Source: Candidatus Muiribacterium halophilum (GTDB lineage Bacteria > Muiribacteriota > Muiribacteriia > Muiribacteriales > Muiribacteriaceae). From it: DNA of 34,663 nucleotides. The number at the start of each line of letters is the position of its first letter. The stretch's first letter is position 1. Position numbers and translations under genes: made by a program. The notes beneath the pieces were generated by a model, which searched no databases, was not told the DNA's origin, and worked only from the letters and a program-made list of their open reading frames with translations. Positions 15,354 through 24,210 of the stretch are shown here, in pieces. The stretch covers positions 1 to 34,663 of the forward strand of contig JALOAD010000038.1 of NCBI GenBank assembly GCA_023228995.1, read 5' to 3'.

Positions 15354-16847
15354 TTAATCAGCTTTTTGTAAAGAAATTTGTCTATGTAATAATATTACAA
15401 TCCATCCACCAATTATTGCACATGTTGCAAGAAAAGCTGGATTATTATGCATATAAGTTATTTTAAAATATGCAACTGAAAGATATATTATTATAGAAGA
15501 AATTACTCCTGATATTATTGCAGGTTTTTTTACAGATGGTAAAAACATTCCGCAAGAAAGAGGGAAGAATGCAGTTGTAAATAAAAGATAGACACCATAC
15601 ATACCAAATATGGCAACAGAACCTCCAGTTGGATTTTTCACCTGTGAAACAGAAAGGTAAATAACTATTAATGCAACAAGTACAAGTAAAATTCTCCCAT
15701 ATTTCATTGATTTTTTCATATTATTTTCAATATCATTACTTTTTCTTGAAAATATTGGAAGAAATATATCTGTTGAAAAAATTGTAGATAATGATAATAG
15801 AATTCCTTCAAGTGTTGAAAGTCCAGCACAAACTATTCCTAGTGTGATTATTATTTGAAGAATAGGACTAAAATTTGTTGCAATATAAGTTGGAACAGCA
15901 AGATCCATTCTTTCAATACCTGGATTAGTTATTTTTGCATAAAATCCAGTTATCATAACAAGTGAAAAAACAAATCCAGCTATCATAGCTGTTATTAAAT
16001 ATGGTTTGATTTGTTTGTCATCTTTAAGATAAAGTACTTTACTTACAATATGCGGTTGACATACAATTGCTAGACCTACAAGAAAGTTACAAAAAAATAC
16101 TTCAAATAAGTTTCTAAAATACAGAGAATTAACATTAACAACACTCATAAAGTTTGTATCCATCTGTGATAGTTTTGCAAACATTCCTCCATCTTTCCAA
16201 AACAAAGGAAGACCTGAACCTATCAGAATCAAGGCTACAATAAGCATTATTATCCCTTGAATTGAATTTGTATAAGCGTGGGTTGCAGCACCACCTATCA
16301 TCATATATGTAAAGACAAATATTACGAGTGCAGATATAAGCATTATAAATCCTGGATTTATTGCTCCTGCTATAAATGGAGAGATTTGAAGTAACATTCC
16401 TAATGAATAAGACATTGCAACTACGATTAAAACTCCGAATGTTATAAGAGCTAAGGATATAAATGCAAATAATCCTTGAAGAAATTGTGATTCATATCTT
16501 TTTCCAATCCATTGTGGAACAGTAATTGCAGCTATTTTTGAACCAACATTAAGAAATCTTTTTGAAAAGATAAAAAGTCCTGTAGTTATACCCAATGCAG
16601 CAGCAATACCGAATCCTAAAAGTGCTGACAGACCATATTTATATATTAATCCTGGATTTACTACAAAAGTTGCAACAGATGTAAGCTGGGCTACTAGTGA
16701 TATACCTACAAGAACAGGTGGTATATCTTTGTTTCCAACTGCATAACTTTTTAAATCTTTTGTTTTTAAAGCTCCTCTGATGGTAAGAATTATTGTTATA
16801 ATAACATATAATGCTATTGCACCCCATGCGAGTCCAATGTTACTCAT
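15354..16847 (-). CDS. Sodium:solute symporter (SSS family)
   Basis: 497 residues with about 13 hydrophobic segments. SSS features: SYAVGNKDIPPVLVGISLVAQLTS near the N-terminus (TM2, Na+ site region), FVVNPGLIYKYG, RFLNVGSKIAAITVPQWIGKRYES (the conserved loop after TM3), and GLSTLEGILLSLSTIFSTDI with the Ser/Thr cluster of the Na2 site. Substrates in the family include proline, pantothenate, sugars and monocarboxylates; the exact one is not readable. AGGAGGAG precedes the ATG. Its promoter carries a TGCATTGCA box just past the -10, so I infer PhaR control and favour a small organic acid such as acetate or pyruvate. Confidence 0.88.
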   Translation of the reverse strand: MSNIGLAWGAIALYVIITIILTIRGALKTKDLKSYAVGNKDIPPVLVGISLVAQLTSVATFVVNPGLIYKYGLSALLGFGIAAALGITTGLFIFSKRFLNVGSKIAAITVPQWIGKRYESQFLQGLFAFISLALITFGVLIVVAMSYSLGMLLQISPFIAGAINPGFIMLISALVIFVFTYMMIGGAATHAYTNSIQGIIMLIVALILIGSGLPLFWKDGGMFAKLSQMDTNFMSVVNVNSLYFRNLFEVFFCNFLVGLAIVCQPHIVSKVLYLKDDKQIKPYLITAMIAGFVFSLVMITGFYAKITNPGIERMDLAVPTYIATNFSPILQIIITLGIVCAGLSTLEGILLSLSTIFSTDIFLPIFSRKSNDIENNMKKSMKYGRILLVLVALIVIYLSVSQVKNPTGGSVAIFGMYGVYLLFTTAFFPLSCGMFLPSVKKPAIISGVISSIIIYLSVAYFKITYMHNNPAFLATCAIIGGWIVILLHRQISLQKAD

Positions 16848-16880
16848 AATACTCCTCCTGAAAAATACTTTGTTTTATTA

Positions 16881-16952
16881 TTGCATTGCAACATTATAGA
16901 TATTTATATTATAATATGTCAAATAAAAACCTATACCGCATACCGCAATGCA
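16881..16952 (-). promoter_or_regulatory. Symporter promoter with PhaR-like boxes
   Basis: Minus-strand promoter TTGACA (plus 16917-16922), 18-bp spacer, TATAAT (plus 16893-16898). A TGCNNTGCA box, TGCATTGCA, lies at 16882-16890 over the start site. A one-mismatch box (CGCAATGCA on the plus strand) lies upstream at 16944-16952. Confidence 0.75.
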
Positions 16953-17081
16953 AAAAATGAATTTAAAGTATAATTTTTTTGAAATTTGTGATAATATATT
17001 AAAGTTTTAAAAATCAAAGCATGTTTTTAACATTTATCTATTCATTGAAATATATAATATCAAAATATAAAGGGAGGATTA

Positions 17082-20006
17082 ATGGAATTTGAAAAAGAAA
17101 ATTCTTATCATGGTTTTAAATTGGTGGGAAAAGAGTTTATTAATGAAATAAAATCAGGAGCATTGATATTTGAACATCAAAAATCAGGTGCTAGACTTAT
17201 TAAGCTTGAAAACGAAGATGATAACAAAGTCTTTGCTATAACTTTTAGAACGCCACCAGGAGATAATACAGGATTACCTCATATTCTTGAACATTCCGTA
17301 CTTTGTGGTTCAAAGAATTTTGATTCAAAAGAACCATTTGTTGAACTTATAAAAGGTTCTCTTAATACATTTTTGAATGCTATGACTTTCCCAGATAAGA
17401 CTATGTATCCTGTTGCATCAAAAAATGAAAAAGATTTTTTTAATCTTATGAATGTTTATCTTGATGCTACATTATACCCAAAAATTCATGATACTGATCT
17501 TATTCTTATGCAGGAAGGTTGGCATTATGAGATTGAAGATAAAAATGACCCTTTACAGATAAAAGGTGTTGTTTATAATGAGATGAAAGGAGCTTTTTCT
17601 TCTCCAGTAAGACATTTATATAGTCAGATTGAAAGTTCATTATTCCCTGATACTGCTTATGGATTCGAGTCAGGAGGAGATCCTGATTATATTCCTGAAC
17701 TTACTCAAAAAAAATTCACTGATTTTCATAGTAAATACTATCATCCATCTAATTCTTATATTTTTCTTTATGGTAATGGTAATACAGAAAAAGAGCTTGA
17801 ATTTATAAATAATAAATATCTTAATGATTTTAATAAAATATCAGTAGACTCAAGGCTTGAAACTCAAAAACCATTCCATAAACCTATTGAAACAGAAATA
17901 CCTTATTCAATATCCGAAGGTGAAGATATAAAAGACAAGACTTACCTTGCGCTTTCATGGTGTTATGGTAAGACAACAGACGTTATTTTAAATTTTGCAG
18001 TTGATATTCTTGAATATATTCTTCTTTCGAGTCCGGCTGCATTATTAAAAAAAGAAATAATTTCAAGAGATATTGCTAAAGATGTTATGGGTATTGCGGA
18101 TAATGGAATTCTTCAGCCTGTTATTGGTCTTATTGCTGTTAATTCAGAAAAAGAAAAAATGAATGATTTAAAAAATACTGTTAATGAAGTTTTGAAAGAT
18201 ATTATAAAGAATGGAATTGATAAAGAACTTTTAGAAGCTTCTATAAATAGACATGAATTTAAAGTTAGAGAAGCTGAATTTGGATATCCAAAAGGTCTTG
18301 TTTATCACATGATATCTATGAATACTTGGCTTTATGATTCCGATCCTCTTTCACTTTTAAGACTTGATAGTATTTTTAATGAATTAAGAAATCATGCTAA
18401 AACTGGATTTTTTGAAAAACTTATTGAAGATATTTTTCTTAAAAACAATCATGCAAGTTCAATAGTTTACTCACCAATTCCTGGATTAACTGCAAAAAAT
18501 GATATGGCTTTAGAAAAAGCATTAAAAAGAGTTAAAGAAAATATGAGTGAAGACGAACTTCAAAAAATTATCAATGATACAAAAAGACTTATTGAAAGAC
18601 AAAATAGTGTTGATACGGCTGAAATTCTCGAAAAAATTCCTTTACTTAAACTGGAAGATATTAACAAAAAAGCTGAAAAATTACCTATGGATGTTATTTC
18701 AACAAAACAAGGAGAGGTTTTTTATCATGAATTAAATACAAATGGTATTCTTTATTATAATATGTTTTTTAATACAAATAAAGTTTCACAAAAGGATTTA
18801 CCTTATGCAAGACTTCTTACTGGTTTAATAGGTAAAATGGATACTTTAGAACATAATTATTCTGAAATATCTAACAATATCAATATTGATACTGGTGGAA
18901 TAAAGCTTTTTATGAAAAATATAACATCAATTGAAAGTGATTCAAATTATAATAATTTTATTGTAGTTACTGGAAAATCACTTTATTCCAAAAATAGATC
19001 ATTATTTAAAATAACAAGTGAACTTCTTAACAAAACATTGTTTACTGATAAAAAAAGATTAAAAGATATTCTTAATGAATTAAAAAACAGAATGGAAATG
19101 GAAATGCTTAACAATGGCCATGTTTTTTCTGAAAGAAGAGTTTTTTCTTATCTTTCTGAATCAGGTGCTTTTGTTGAGGCAACTCATGGTATTTCTTATT
19201 ACAAATTTCTTAAAGAGCTTGTTAAAGATTTTGATGATAAATTTGAAGATATAAGTAATAGACTTAAAAATACCTTTGAAAAAATTTTTACAAAAGAAAA
19301 TCTTTTGCCAAGTATTATTTGTGAAAAGAAAATATTTGATAAAGATAAAACAATATTTGAGGATTTATTGAATGATTTTTCATTAGAAAAATTTACTTCT
19401 CAAAATTATACTTTTACTCTTGAAAACAAAAAAGAAGGTCTTCAAACTCCATCACAGGTTCAATATGTTGCAAAAGCTGGTAATTTCAAAAAAGAAGGTT
19501 TTGAATATTCAGGATCTATGAAAGTAATGAAAACAATTGCAGGACTTGACTATTTGTGGAATAAAGTTAGAGTTTTAGGTGGAGCTTATGGATGTTTTTT
19601 AAGAATTTATGAAAATGGTCTTTTCTATATTGGTTCTTATAGAGATCCAGGTCTTGAAAACACTTTAAACGTATATAATGAAATGGATAAATATCTAGAA
19701 AACTTTGCTACATCTGATAGAGAAATGAGAAAATATATAATTGGTACATTTAGTGAACTAGATAGACATATGAGTTCTTATGAAAAAGGTTTTGCTGCTT
19801 GTGTAAATAGTATTTCTGGTAAAACTCAGGATTTAATTCAGAAAGAAAGAGAGCAAGCTTTAAATACTGATGTTAATAAAGTTAGAAAATACTCTGAAAT
19901 GTTTAGAAAAGCATTAAAAAAAGATTATATTTGTGTTTTTGGTAATGAAAAGAAAATAGAAGATAGCAAAAATATATTTAATAATCTTGTTAAAGTAATA
20001 GATTAA
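17082..20006 (+). CDS. M16C zinc metallopeptidase (presequence protease/PreP type)
   Basis: 974 residues, the normal length for PreP-like proteases, which degrade short unstructured peptides inside a closed two-half chamber. The inverted zinc motif HILEH (His67, Glu70, His71) is followed by the distal ligand Glu167 in GVVYNEMKG. LCGSKNFDSKEPFVELIKGS and FLNAMTFPDKTMYPVAS are diagnostic of subfamily M16C. The second, inactive half includes the late segment WNKVRVLGGAYGCF and SYRDPG, which close the active site. No signal peptide, so cytosolic. RBS GGGAGG. A terminator hairpin follows. Confidence 0.94.
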   Translation: MEFEKENSYHGFKLVGKEFINEIKSGALIFEHQKSGARLIKLENEDDNKVFAITFRTPPGDNTGLPHILEHSVLCGSKNFDSKEPFVELIKGSLNTFLNAMTFPDKTMYPVASKNEKDFFNLMNVYLDATLYPKIHDTDLILMQEGWHYEIEDKNDPLQIKGVVYNEMKGAFSSPVRHLYSQIESSLFPDTAYGFESGGDPDYIPELTQKKFTDFHSKYYHPSNSYIFLYGNGNTEKELEFINNKYLNDFNKISVDSRLETQKPFHKPIETEIPYSISEGEDIKDKTYLALSWCYGKTTDVILNFAVDILEYILLSSPAALLKKEIISRDIAKDVMGIADNGILQPVIGLIAVNSEKEKMNDLKNTVNEVLKDIIKNGIDKELLEASINRHEFKVREAEFGYPKGLVYHMISMNTWLYDSDPLSLLRLDSIFNELRNHAKTGFFEKLIEDIFLKNNHASSIVYSPIPGLTAKNDMALEKALKRVKENMSEDELQKIINDTKRLIERQNSVDTAEILEKIPLLKLEDINKKAEKLPMDVISTKQGEVFYHELNTNGILYYNMFFNTNKVSQKDLPYARLLTGLIGKMDTLEHNYSEISNNINIDTGGIKLFMKNITSIESDSNYNNFIVVTGKSLYSKNRSLFKITSELLNKTLFTDKKRLKDILNELKNRMEMEMLNNGHVFSERRVFSYLSESGAFVEATHGISYYKFLKELVKDFDDKFEDISNRLKNTFEKIFTKENLLPSIICEKKIFDKDKTIFEDLLNDFSLEKFTSQNYTFTLENKKEGLQTPSQVQYVAKAGNFKKEGFEYSGSMKVMKTIAGLDYLWNKVRVLGGAYGCFLRIYENGLFYIGSYRDPGLENTLNVYNEMDKYLENFATSDREMRKYIIGTFSELDRHMSSYEKGFAACVNSISGKTQDLIQKEREQALNTDVNKVRKYSEMFRKALKKDYICVFGNEKKIEDSKNIFNNLVKVID

Positions 20007-20022
20007 TTTAAACTTTATTATA

Positions 20023-20067
20023 AACGCATTGCATATAATGTAATTAAAAAAATGTAATGCGTTTTTT
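20023..20067 (+). terminator. Intrinsic terminator after M16C peptidase
   Basis: AACGCATTGCAT (20023-20034) pairs with ATGTAATGCGTT (20052-20063, one mismatch), then TTTTTT. Confidence 0.85.
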
Positions 20068-20109
20068 ACTATTTATACTAATTAAAATGGTTACTGGTAA
20101 AAAAAACGG

Positions 20110-20137
20110 TTGAATTCTATAAGTTAATATTTATAAT
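20110..20137 (+). promoter_or_regulatory. Promoter of the ptsI-aminopeptidase operon
   Basis: TTGAAT (20110-20115), 16-bp spacer, TATAAT (20132-20137). AGAGGA precedes the ATG at 20208. Confidence 0.6.
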
Positions 20138-20207
20138 GTTTGTGAATAAGTTATTATAGAATTGTTTTTATGGTTTATGTCATTTAATCAGAGGATTTAG
20201 TTTATAT

Positions 20208-21968
20208 ATGAAGATATTTAAAGGTCAAAGTGTTGCAAATGGTATTGTTGAAGGTAATATAGTTCTTATTGTATCGGAATCTTTTGTCAATATGGAACCT
20301 GGTAAAATTCAAGAAGAAGAGGTTCTTTCTGAAATTGCGAGGTTTGAAAGTGCTATTATCAGATCTAAAAAACAGCTTCATTCAATAAAAAATAAAGTAA
20401 AAAACTCTCTTGGAGTTTCTGAAGCTGGTATTTTTCATTCACAAATTTTAATATTAGAAGATAATTTTTTACTTGATAAAATTTACAGTTTAATAAAAAT
20501 CGAGCTTGTTAATTCTGAATACGCTGTTATAAAGATAATAAAAGATCTTGAAGAAGAACTTTCTAATTCAAAAAGTCAGTATTTAAAGGAAAGAGTTATA
20601 GATCTTGAAGATATAAAACAGAGAATTTTAAAAAATCTTGGTTTTATAATAAATGATATGAAAGTTGTGGAAAAACATGTTAATACTATTGCTGTTGCTA
20701 GGACAATAACAGCTTCTGATTCTATAGAATTGATAAATTTCGGGGTTAAAGCTCTTGTTCTTGAAAAAGGTGGTAATGCTTCACATGCTGCTATTTTAGC
20801 TAGAGCAATGGGTATACCTACAGTTGTTGGAGTTGATAATATTATTAATATTCTTCTTGAAGAAAAAGGGGAGAATATTTTTAAATCAGCTATTGTTGAT
20901 GGTTATTTAGGCAAACTTATTATTGAACCTGATGAGAAAACAAAAGAAAAATATGCTATTAAAATAAAGAAAAAGCTGATTGAAAAATCTATAGTTTGTG
21001 AAGATTCAGCTTTCCCTGCCAAAACAGTTGATGGAGTTGAAATTGGAATTTATGCAAATCTTGGTGCAAAATTCAATATTGAGAATGTTCCTTGTGAAGG
21101 TGGTTTGGGAGTTGGTTTGTATAGAACTGAATTCCAATATATGCTTAGAAATTCATTTCCTGATGAAGAAACTCTTGTATATGATTATTCAGAAATGCTA
21201 AAAAAACTTAATAATAGAATATTGACAATTAGACTTCTTGATGTAGGTGGAGATAAATTTCTTCCATATTATGATCATCCGCAAGAAAAAAATCCTGAAT
21301 TAGGTGAAAGATCTATAAGATTTTTATTTAAAAATGAAAACATACTTAGAACTCAGATAAGAGCTATACTAAGAGCTTCTGTACATGGAAATTCGAGAAT
21401 ACTTATACCTATGGTGAGTACTTGCTATGAAATTATAAAAGTTAAAAAAATAATGGAAGAAGAAAAAGAAAATCTTATAAAAAATAATTTTAAAGTAAGA
21501 ATTGAAGATATTCCTCTTGGAATTATGGTAGAAATACCATCTGCTGTTATTGTTTTGGATAAAATTGCAAAACATGTTGATTTTTTTAGTATTGGAAGTA
21601 ATGATCTTATACAATATACTATTGGAGTTGATAGGGAAAGTTATTCTATAAAGGAATATTTTAATCCGTCACATCCAGCAGTTTTAAGAATGATTAAAAG
21701 ATGTGTACAAGTAAGTCAGGACACAAATAAAGAATTGTCTATTTGTGGTGAGATGGGAAGTGAGATAAAATATATTCCTCTATTAATTGGTATTGGCATG
21801 AGAAATTTATCAATGAATATTATGAATATTAAAGATTCAAAAGATTATATTTCAAGTATAAATTTTAGTGATTGTTCGGAAATTGCTGATAAAATTTTAG
21901 AAATGGATGATCCAAAAGATATTGATAATTGTCTTGAAGATTTTAAACAAAAGTATTATAAAGAATAA
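20208..21968 (+). CDS. ptsI: PTS enzyme I (phosphoenolpyruvate-protein phosphotransferase)
   Basis: 586 residues, full enzyme I length with no GAF extension (so not PtsP). It takes phosphate from PEP and passes it to HPr. The N-terminal HPr-binding helical domain is followed by the phospho-His domain with KGGNASHAAILARAMGIP, where His193 corresponds to the catalytic His189 of E. coli. The C-terminal PEP-binding TIM barrel shows GLGVGLYRTEFQYM, RLLDVGGDK, GIMVEIPSA, FFSIGSNDLIQYT and LSICGEMG with the catalytic Cys. No HPr or enzyme II gene lies nearby. It is followed after 47 bp by an aminopeptidase gene with its own GGAGG. Confidence 0.95.
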   Translation: MKIFKGQSVANGIVEGNIVLIVSESFVNMEPGKIQEEEVLSEIARFESAIIRSKKQLHSIKNKVKNSLGVSEAGIFHSQILILEDNFLLDKIYSLIKIELVNSEYAVIKIIKDLEEELSNSKSQYLKERVIDLEDIKQRILKNLGFIINDMKVVEKHVNTIAVARTITASDSIELINFGVKALVLEKGGNASHAAILARAMGIPTVVGVDNIINILLEEKGENIFKSAIVDGYLGKLIIEPDEKTKEKYAIKIKKKLIEKSIVCEDSAFPAKTVDGVEIGIYANLGAKFNIENVPCEGGLGVGLYRTEFQYMLRNSFPDEETLVYDYSEMLKKLNNRILTIRLLDVGGDKFLPYYDHPQEKNPELGERSIRFLFKNENILRTQIRAILRASVHGNSRILIPMVSTCYEIIKVKKIMEEEKENLIKNNFKVRIEDIPLGIMVEIPSAVIVLDKIAKHVDFFSIGSNDLIQYTIGVDRESYSIKEYFNPSHPAVLRMIKRCVQVSQDTNKELSICGEMGSEIKYIPLLIGIGMRNLSMNIMNIKDSKDYISSINFSDCSEIADKILEMDDPKDIDNCLEDFKQKYYKE

Positions 21969-22015
21969 ATAAAATAGCAAAATATATATATAAGAATTCA
22001 ATTGGAGGCTTTTTT

Positions 22016-23080
22016 ATGGATAGCAGAATTACAAAACTAGCTCAAATACTTACAGAATATTCTTGTAAAGTAAAAAAAGGAGATAAAGTCCTTATTGCTG
22101 GCGGGATTCCTGCAAGACCTCTTATAAATGAATGTTATAAAATGATAATAAAAAAAGGTGGTTTTCCATCTTTAAGAATAAATTTACCAGAAACTAACAA
22201 AACTTTATTTGATATTGGAAATGATGAACAAATAGGTTATAAAGATCCTGTTAGAAAATTTCAGTATGAAGGTCTTGATGCAATAATAAATATATCTGCA
22301 CCTGAAAATGTTAAGATTTTTTCTAATGTTCCTCCCGAAAAACAAGTTATTATGACAAAAGCAAATAAAGAAATACTAGATATTATTATGAAAAAAAACT
22401 GGGTTACAGTTAATTTCCCAACCGAAGCTTTAGCACAGGAAGCTGGAATGTCTCTTGAAGAGTATGAGAATTTTGTTTATAAAGCTACTAATATTGATTG
22501 GGAAAATGCAAAGTATGAAATGGAAAAAATAAAAAAATTATTTGATTCTGGTAAAAAAGTTAGAATTCTTGGTAGAGATACTGAAATTAATTTTAGCATT
22601 GAAGGAAGACAAGGTATTGTTTGTGCTGGTGAAAACAATATGCCTGATGGAGAGGTTTTTTATTCTCCAATTGAAAATTCTGTAAATGGTCAAATATATT
22701 ATGAATTTCCAGCAATTTATCAAGGAAGAGAAGTTGAAGGAATAAAACTTGTTTTTAAAGATGGTAAAGTTGTGGAAGCAACAGCATCAAAAAATGAGGA
22801 TTTTCTTCATGCAATTCTTGATACTGATGAAGGGTCAAGATTTCTTGGAGAATTTGGTATTGGAACAAATTATGGTATTACTAAATATACAAAAGATATA
22901 TTATTTGACGAAAAAATTGGTGGGACAATACATCTTGCAGTTGGTCAATCTTATGAAGATTCAGGTGGAAAAAATATTTCTGCTGTTCATTGGGATATGG
23001 TAAAAGATCTTAGAAAATATGGACAAATATTCCTTGATGGAAAATTAGTACAGCAGAATGGTAAGTTTTTAGCTATATAA
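22016..23080 (+). CDS. M29-family aminopeptidase
   Basis: 354 residues, slightly shorter than many M29 enzymes (AmpS, thermophilic aminopeptidases), which cut N-terminal residues using two metal ions. Metal-ligand motifs are present: NMPDGEVFYSP (Glu), RFLGEFGIGTN (Glu), GGTIHLAVGQSY (His) and AVHWDMVKDL (His and Asp). N-terminal Rossmann-like half with KKGDKVLI. RBS GGAGGC. Probably co-transcribed with ptsI, and convergent with the radical SAM gene, whose end is only 14 bp away. Confidence 0.92.
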   Translation: MDSRITKLAQILTEYSCKVKKGDKVLIAGGIPARPLINECYKMIIKKGGFPSLRINLPETNKTLFDIGNDEQIGYKDPVRKFQYEGLDAIINISAPENVKIFSNVPPEKQVIMTKANKEILDIIMKKNWVTVNFPTEALAQEAGMSLEEYENFVYKATNIDWENAKYEMEKIKKLFDSGKKVRILGRDTEINFSIEGRQGIVCAGENNMPDGEVFYSPIENSVNGQIYYEFPAIYQGREVEGIKLVFKDGKVVEATASKNEDFLHAILDTDEGSRFLGEFGIGTNYGITKYTKDILFDEKIGGTIHLAVGQSYEDSGGKNISAVHWDMVKDLRKYGQIFLDGKLVQQNGKFLAI

Positions 23081-23094
23081 CTTTTTTGTAAAAA

Positions 23095-23982
23095 TCAATA
23101 GCCTCTTTCGTCATGAAACGATGGAGGCATATTGTATTCTTTGATATTAGCAGTTTGTTTTATTATGTTATCTAAAGAAATAAGCATTTTTTCTTTATCT
23201 TTTTGAAGCGTTCCATTTATATTGACAATATTTGAAGCGTGATTTGATCTAAATATTGTTTTTATATTTATATTTATAATTATATCATGCATTTCTTCGA
23301 AAATTTCTCTTTTGGTAAGAAGTTTGAGAGAATTTATATAATTATCATTTCCGCCATAAATAAGTGTTAAAAGACTAAAGTATTCGGGAACAGAAGAGTT
23401 AACAACATTTGCAGTTTCAATTGAATGTTCTTTTGAAAAAATCTTGCCTCCTAAACCGAGTATTGCAGTAACAGATACTTTGCAATTTCCTTTGTGAATA
23501 AGTTCACAAGCTTGTATAAACTGTCTTGCAGTATTACCTTTTTTGGCATAATCAAGAAGAGATTGTGAACCGCTTTCAAGACCTATGTAAAAAAGCCTAA
23601 GTTTTTTTTCATTCATTAATTTAAAATCATTTTCCGAAAAATTCAAAACACTATTAGCAGTTGCATAAGCTGAAATTCTATTTAGATTAGGAAATAAATC
23701 TTCTATTAATTCTAATAATTCAAATAAATATTTTTTACCTACAAATAAAGCATCACCATCACCTAAAAATATTTTTTTAACAGAAAGACGAAAATCAACC
23801 GGCAGACGATTGAGTTTTTGTTTTAAATTTTCATAAGATTGTATATAAAGTTTTTTTTGCTTGTACATTCCACAAAAAAGACATGAATTTTGAGAACACC
23901 CATTCATGACCTGAATAATAAATGAATAAGCTTCAGAAGGTGGGCGAAAAACAGGTTCTGTATAATGAAAGTCAATAAACAT
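23095..23982 (-). CDS. Radical SAM protein (CX4CX2C subfamily)
   Basis: 295 residues. The FeS/SAM-binding motif is GCSQNSCLFCGMYK: Cys spacing C-X4-C-X2-C, not the common CX3CX2C. That spacing, together with FRPPSEAYSFIIQVMNGCS, identifies a specific COG1032-like family whose members start with a RPPSEA box. IFLGDGDALF and LESGSQSLLDYAKKG are further radical SAM barrel segments (GGD-like and SAM-binding strands). The reaction is unknown. The gene is alone on the minus strand, convergent with the aminopeptidase. No B12-binding domain is seen. Confidence 0.87.
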   Translation of the reverse strand: MFIDFHYTEPVFRPPSEAYSFIIQVMNGCSQNSCLFCGMYKQKKLYIQSYENLKQKLNRLPVDFRLSVKKIFLGDGDALFVGKKYLFELLELIEDLFPNLNRISAYATANSVLNFSENDFKLMNEKKLRLFYIGLESGSQSLLDYAKKGNTARQFIQACELIHKGNCKVSVTAILGLGGKIFSKEHSIETANVVNSSVPEYFSLLTLIYGGNDNYINSLKLLTKREIFEEMHDIIININIKTIFRSNHASNIVNINGTLQKDKEKMLISLDNIIKQTANIKEYNMPPSFHDERGY

Positions 23983-24210
23983 ATTTTAATCCTTATTTTT
24001 TTATATTTCTATTAAAGCTCTAAATTATGTATTTATTCAGAGGATTCAATTATACCAAAATTTTCTTTGAATGACTTTAAAATATTATATTTTAATGTTA
24101 ATACTAAAATGTATATATAAAAATTATTATAATAATAATAAGTTTATTATTATATAAAAAAGTGTTATCATTAAAATAATCTTTATAAAATTAACTTGAA
24201 GGGGCTAGAA

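Noticed and set aside
20023-20063. GCATTGCAT as a further PhaR box
   Set aside because: It is part of the terminator stem after the M16C peptidase, misses the first T, and has no promoter beside it.
24125-24153. AT-only palindrome of TAATAA/TTATTA before the HD-GYP-like gene
   Set aside because: Simple AT repeats form such palindromes by chance in this sequence; nothing links it to regulation.
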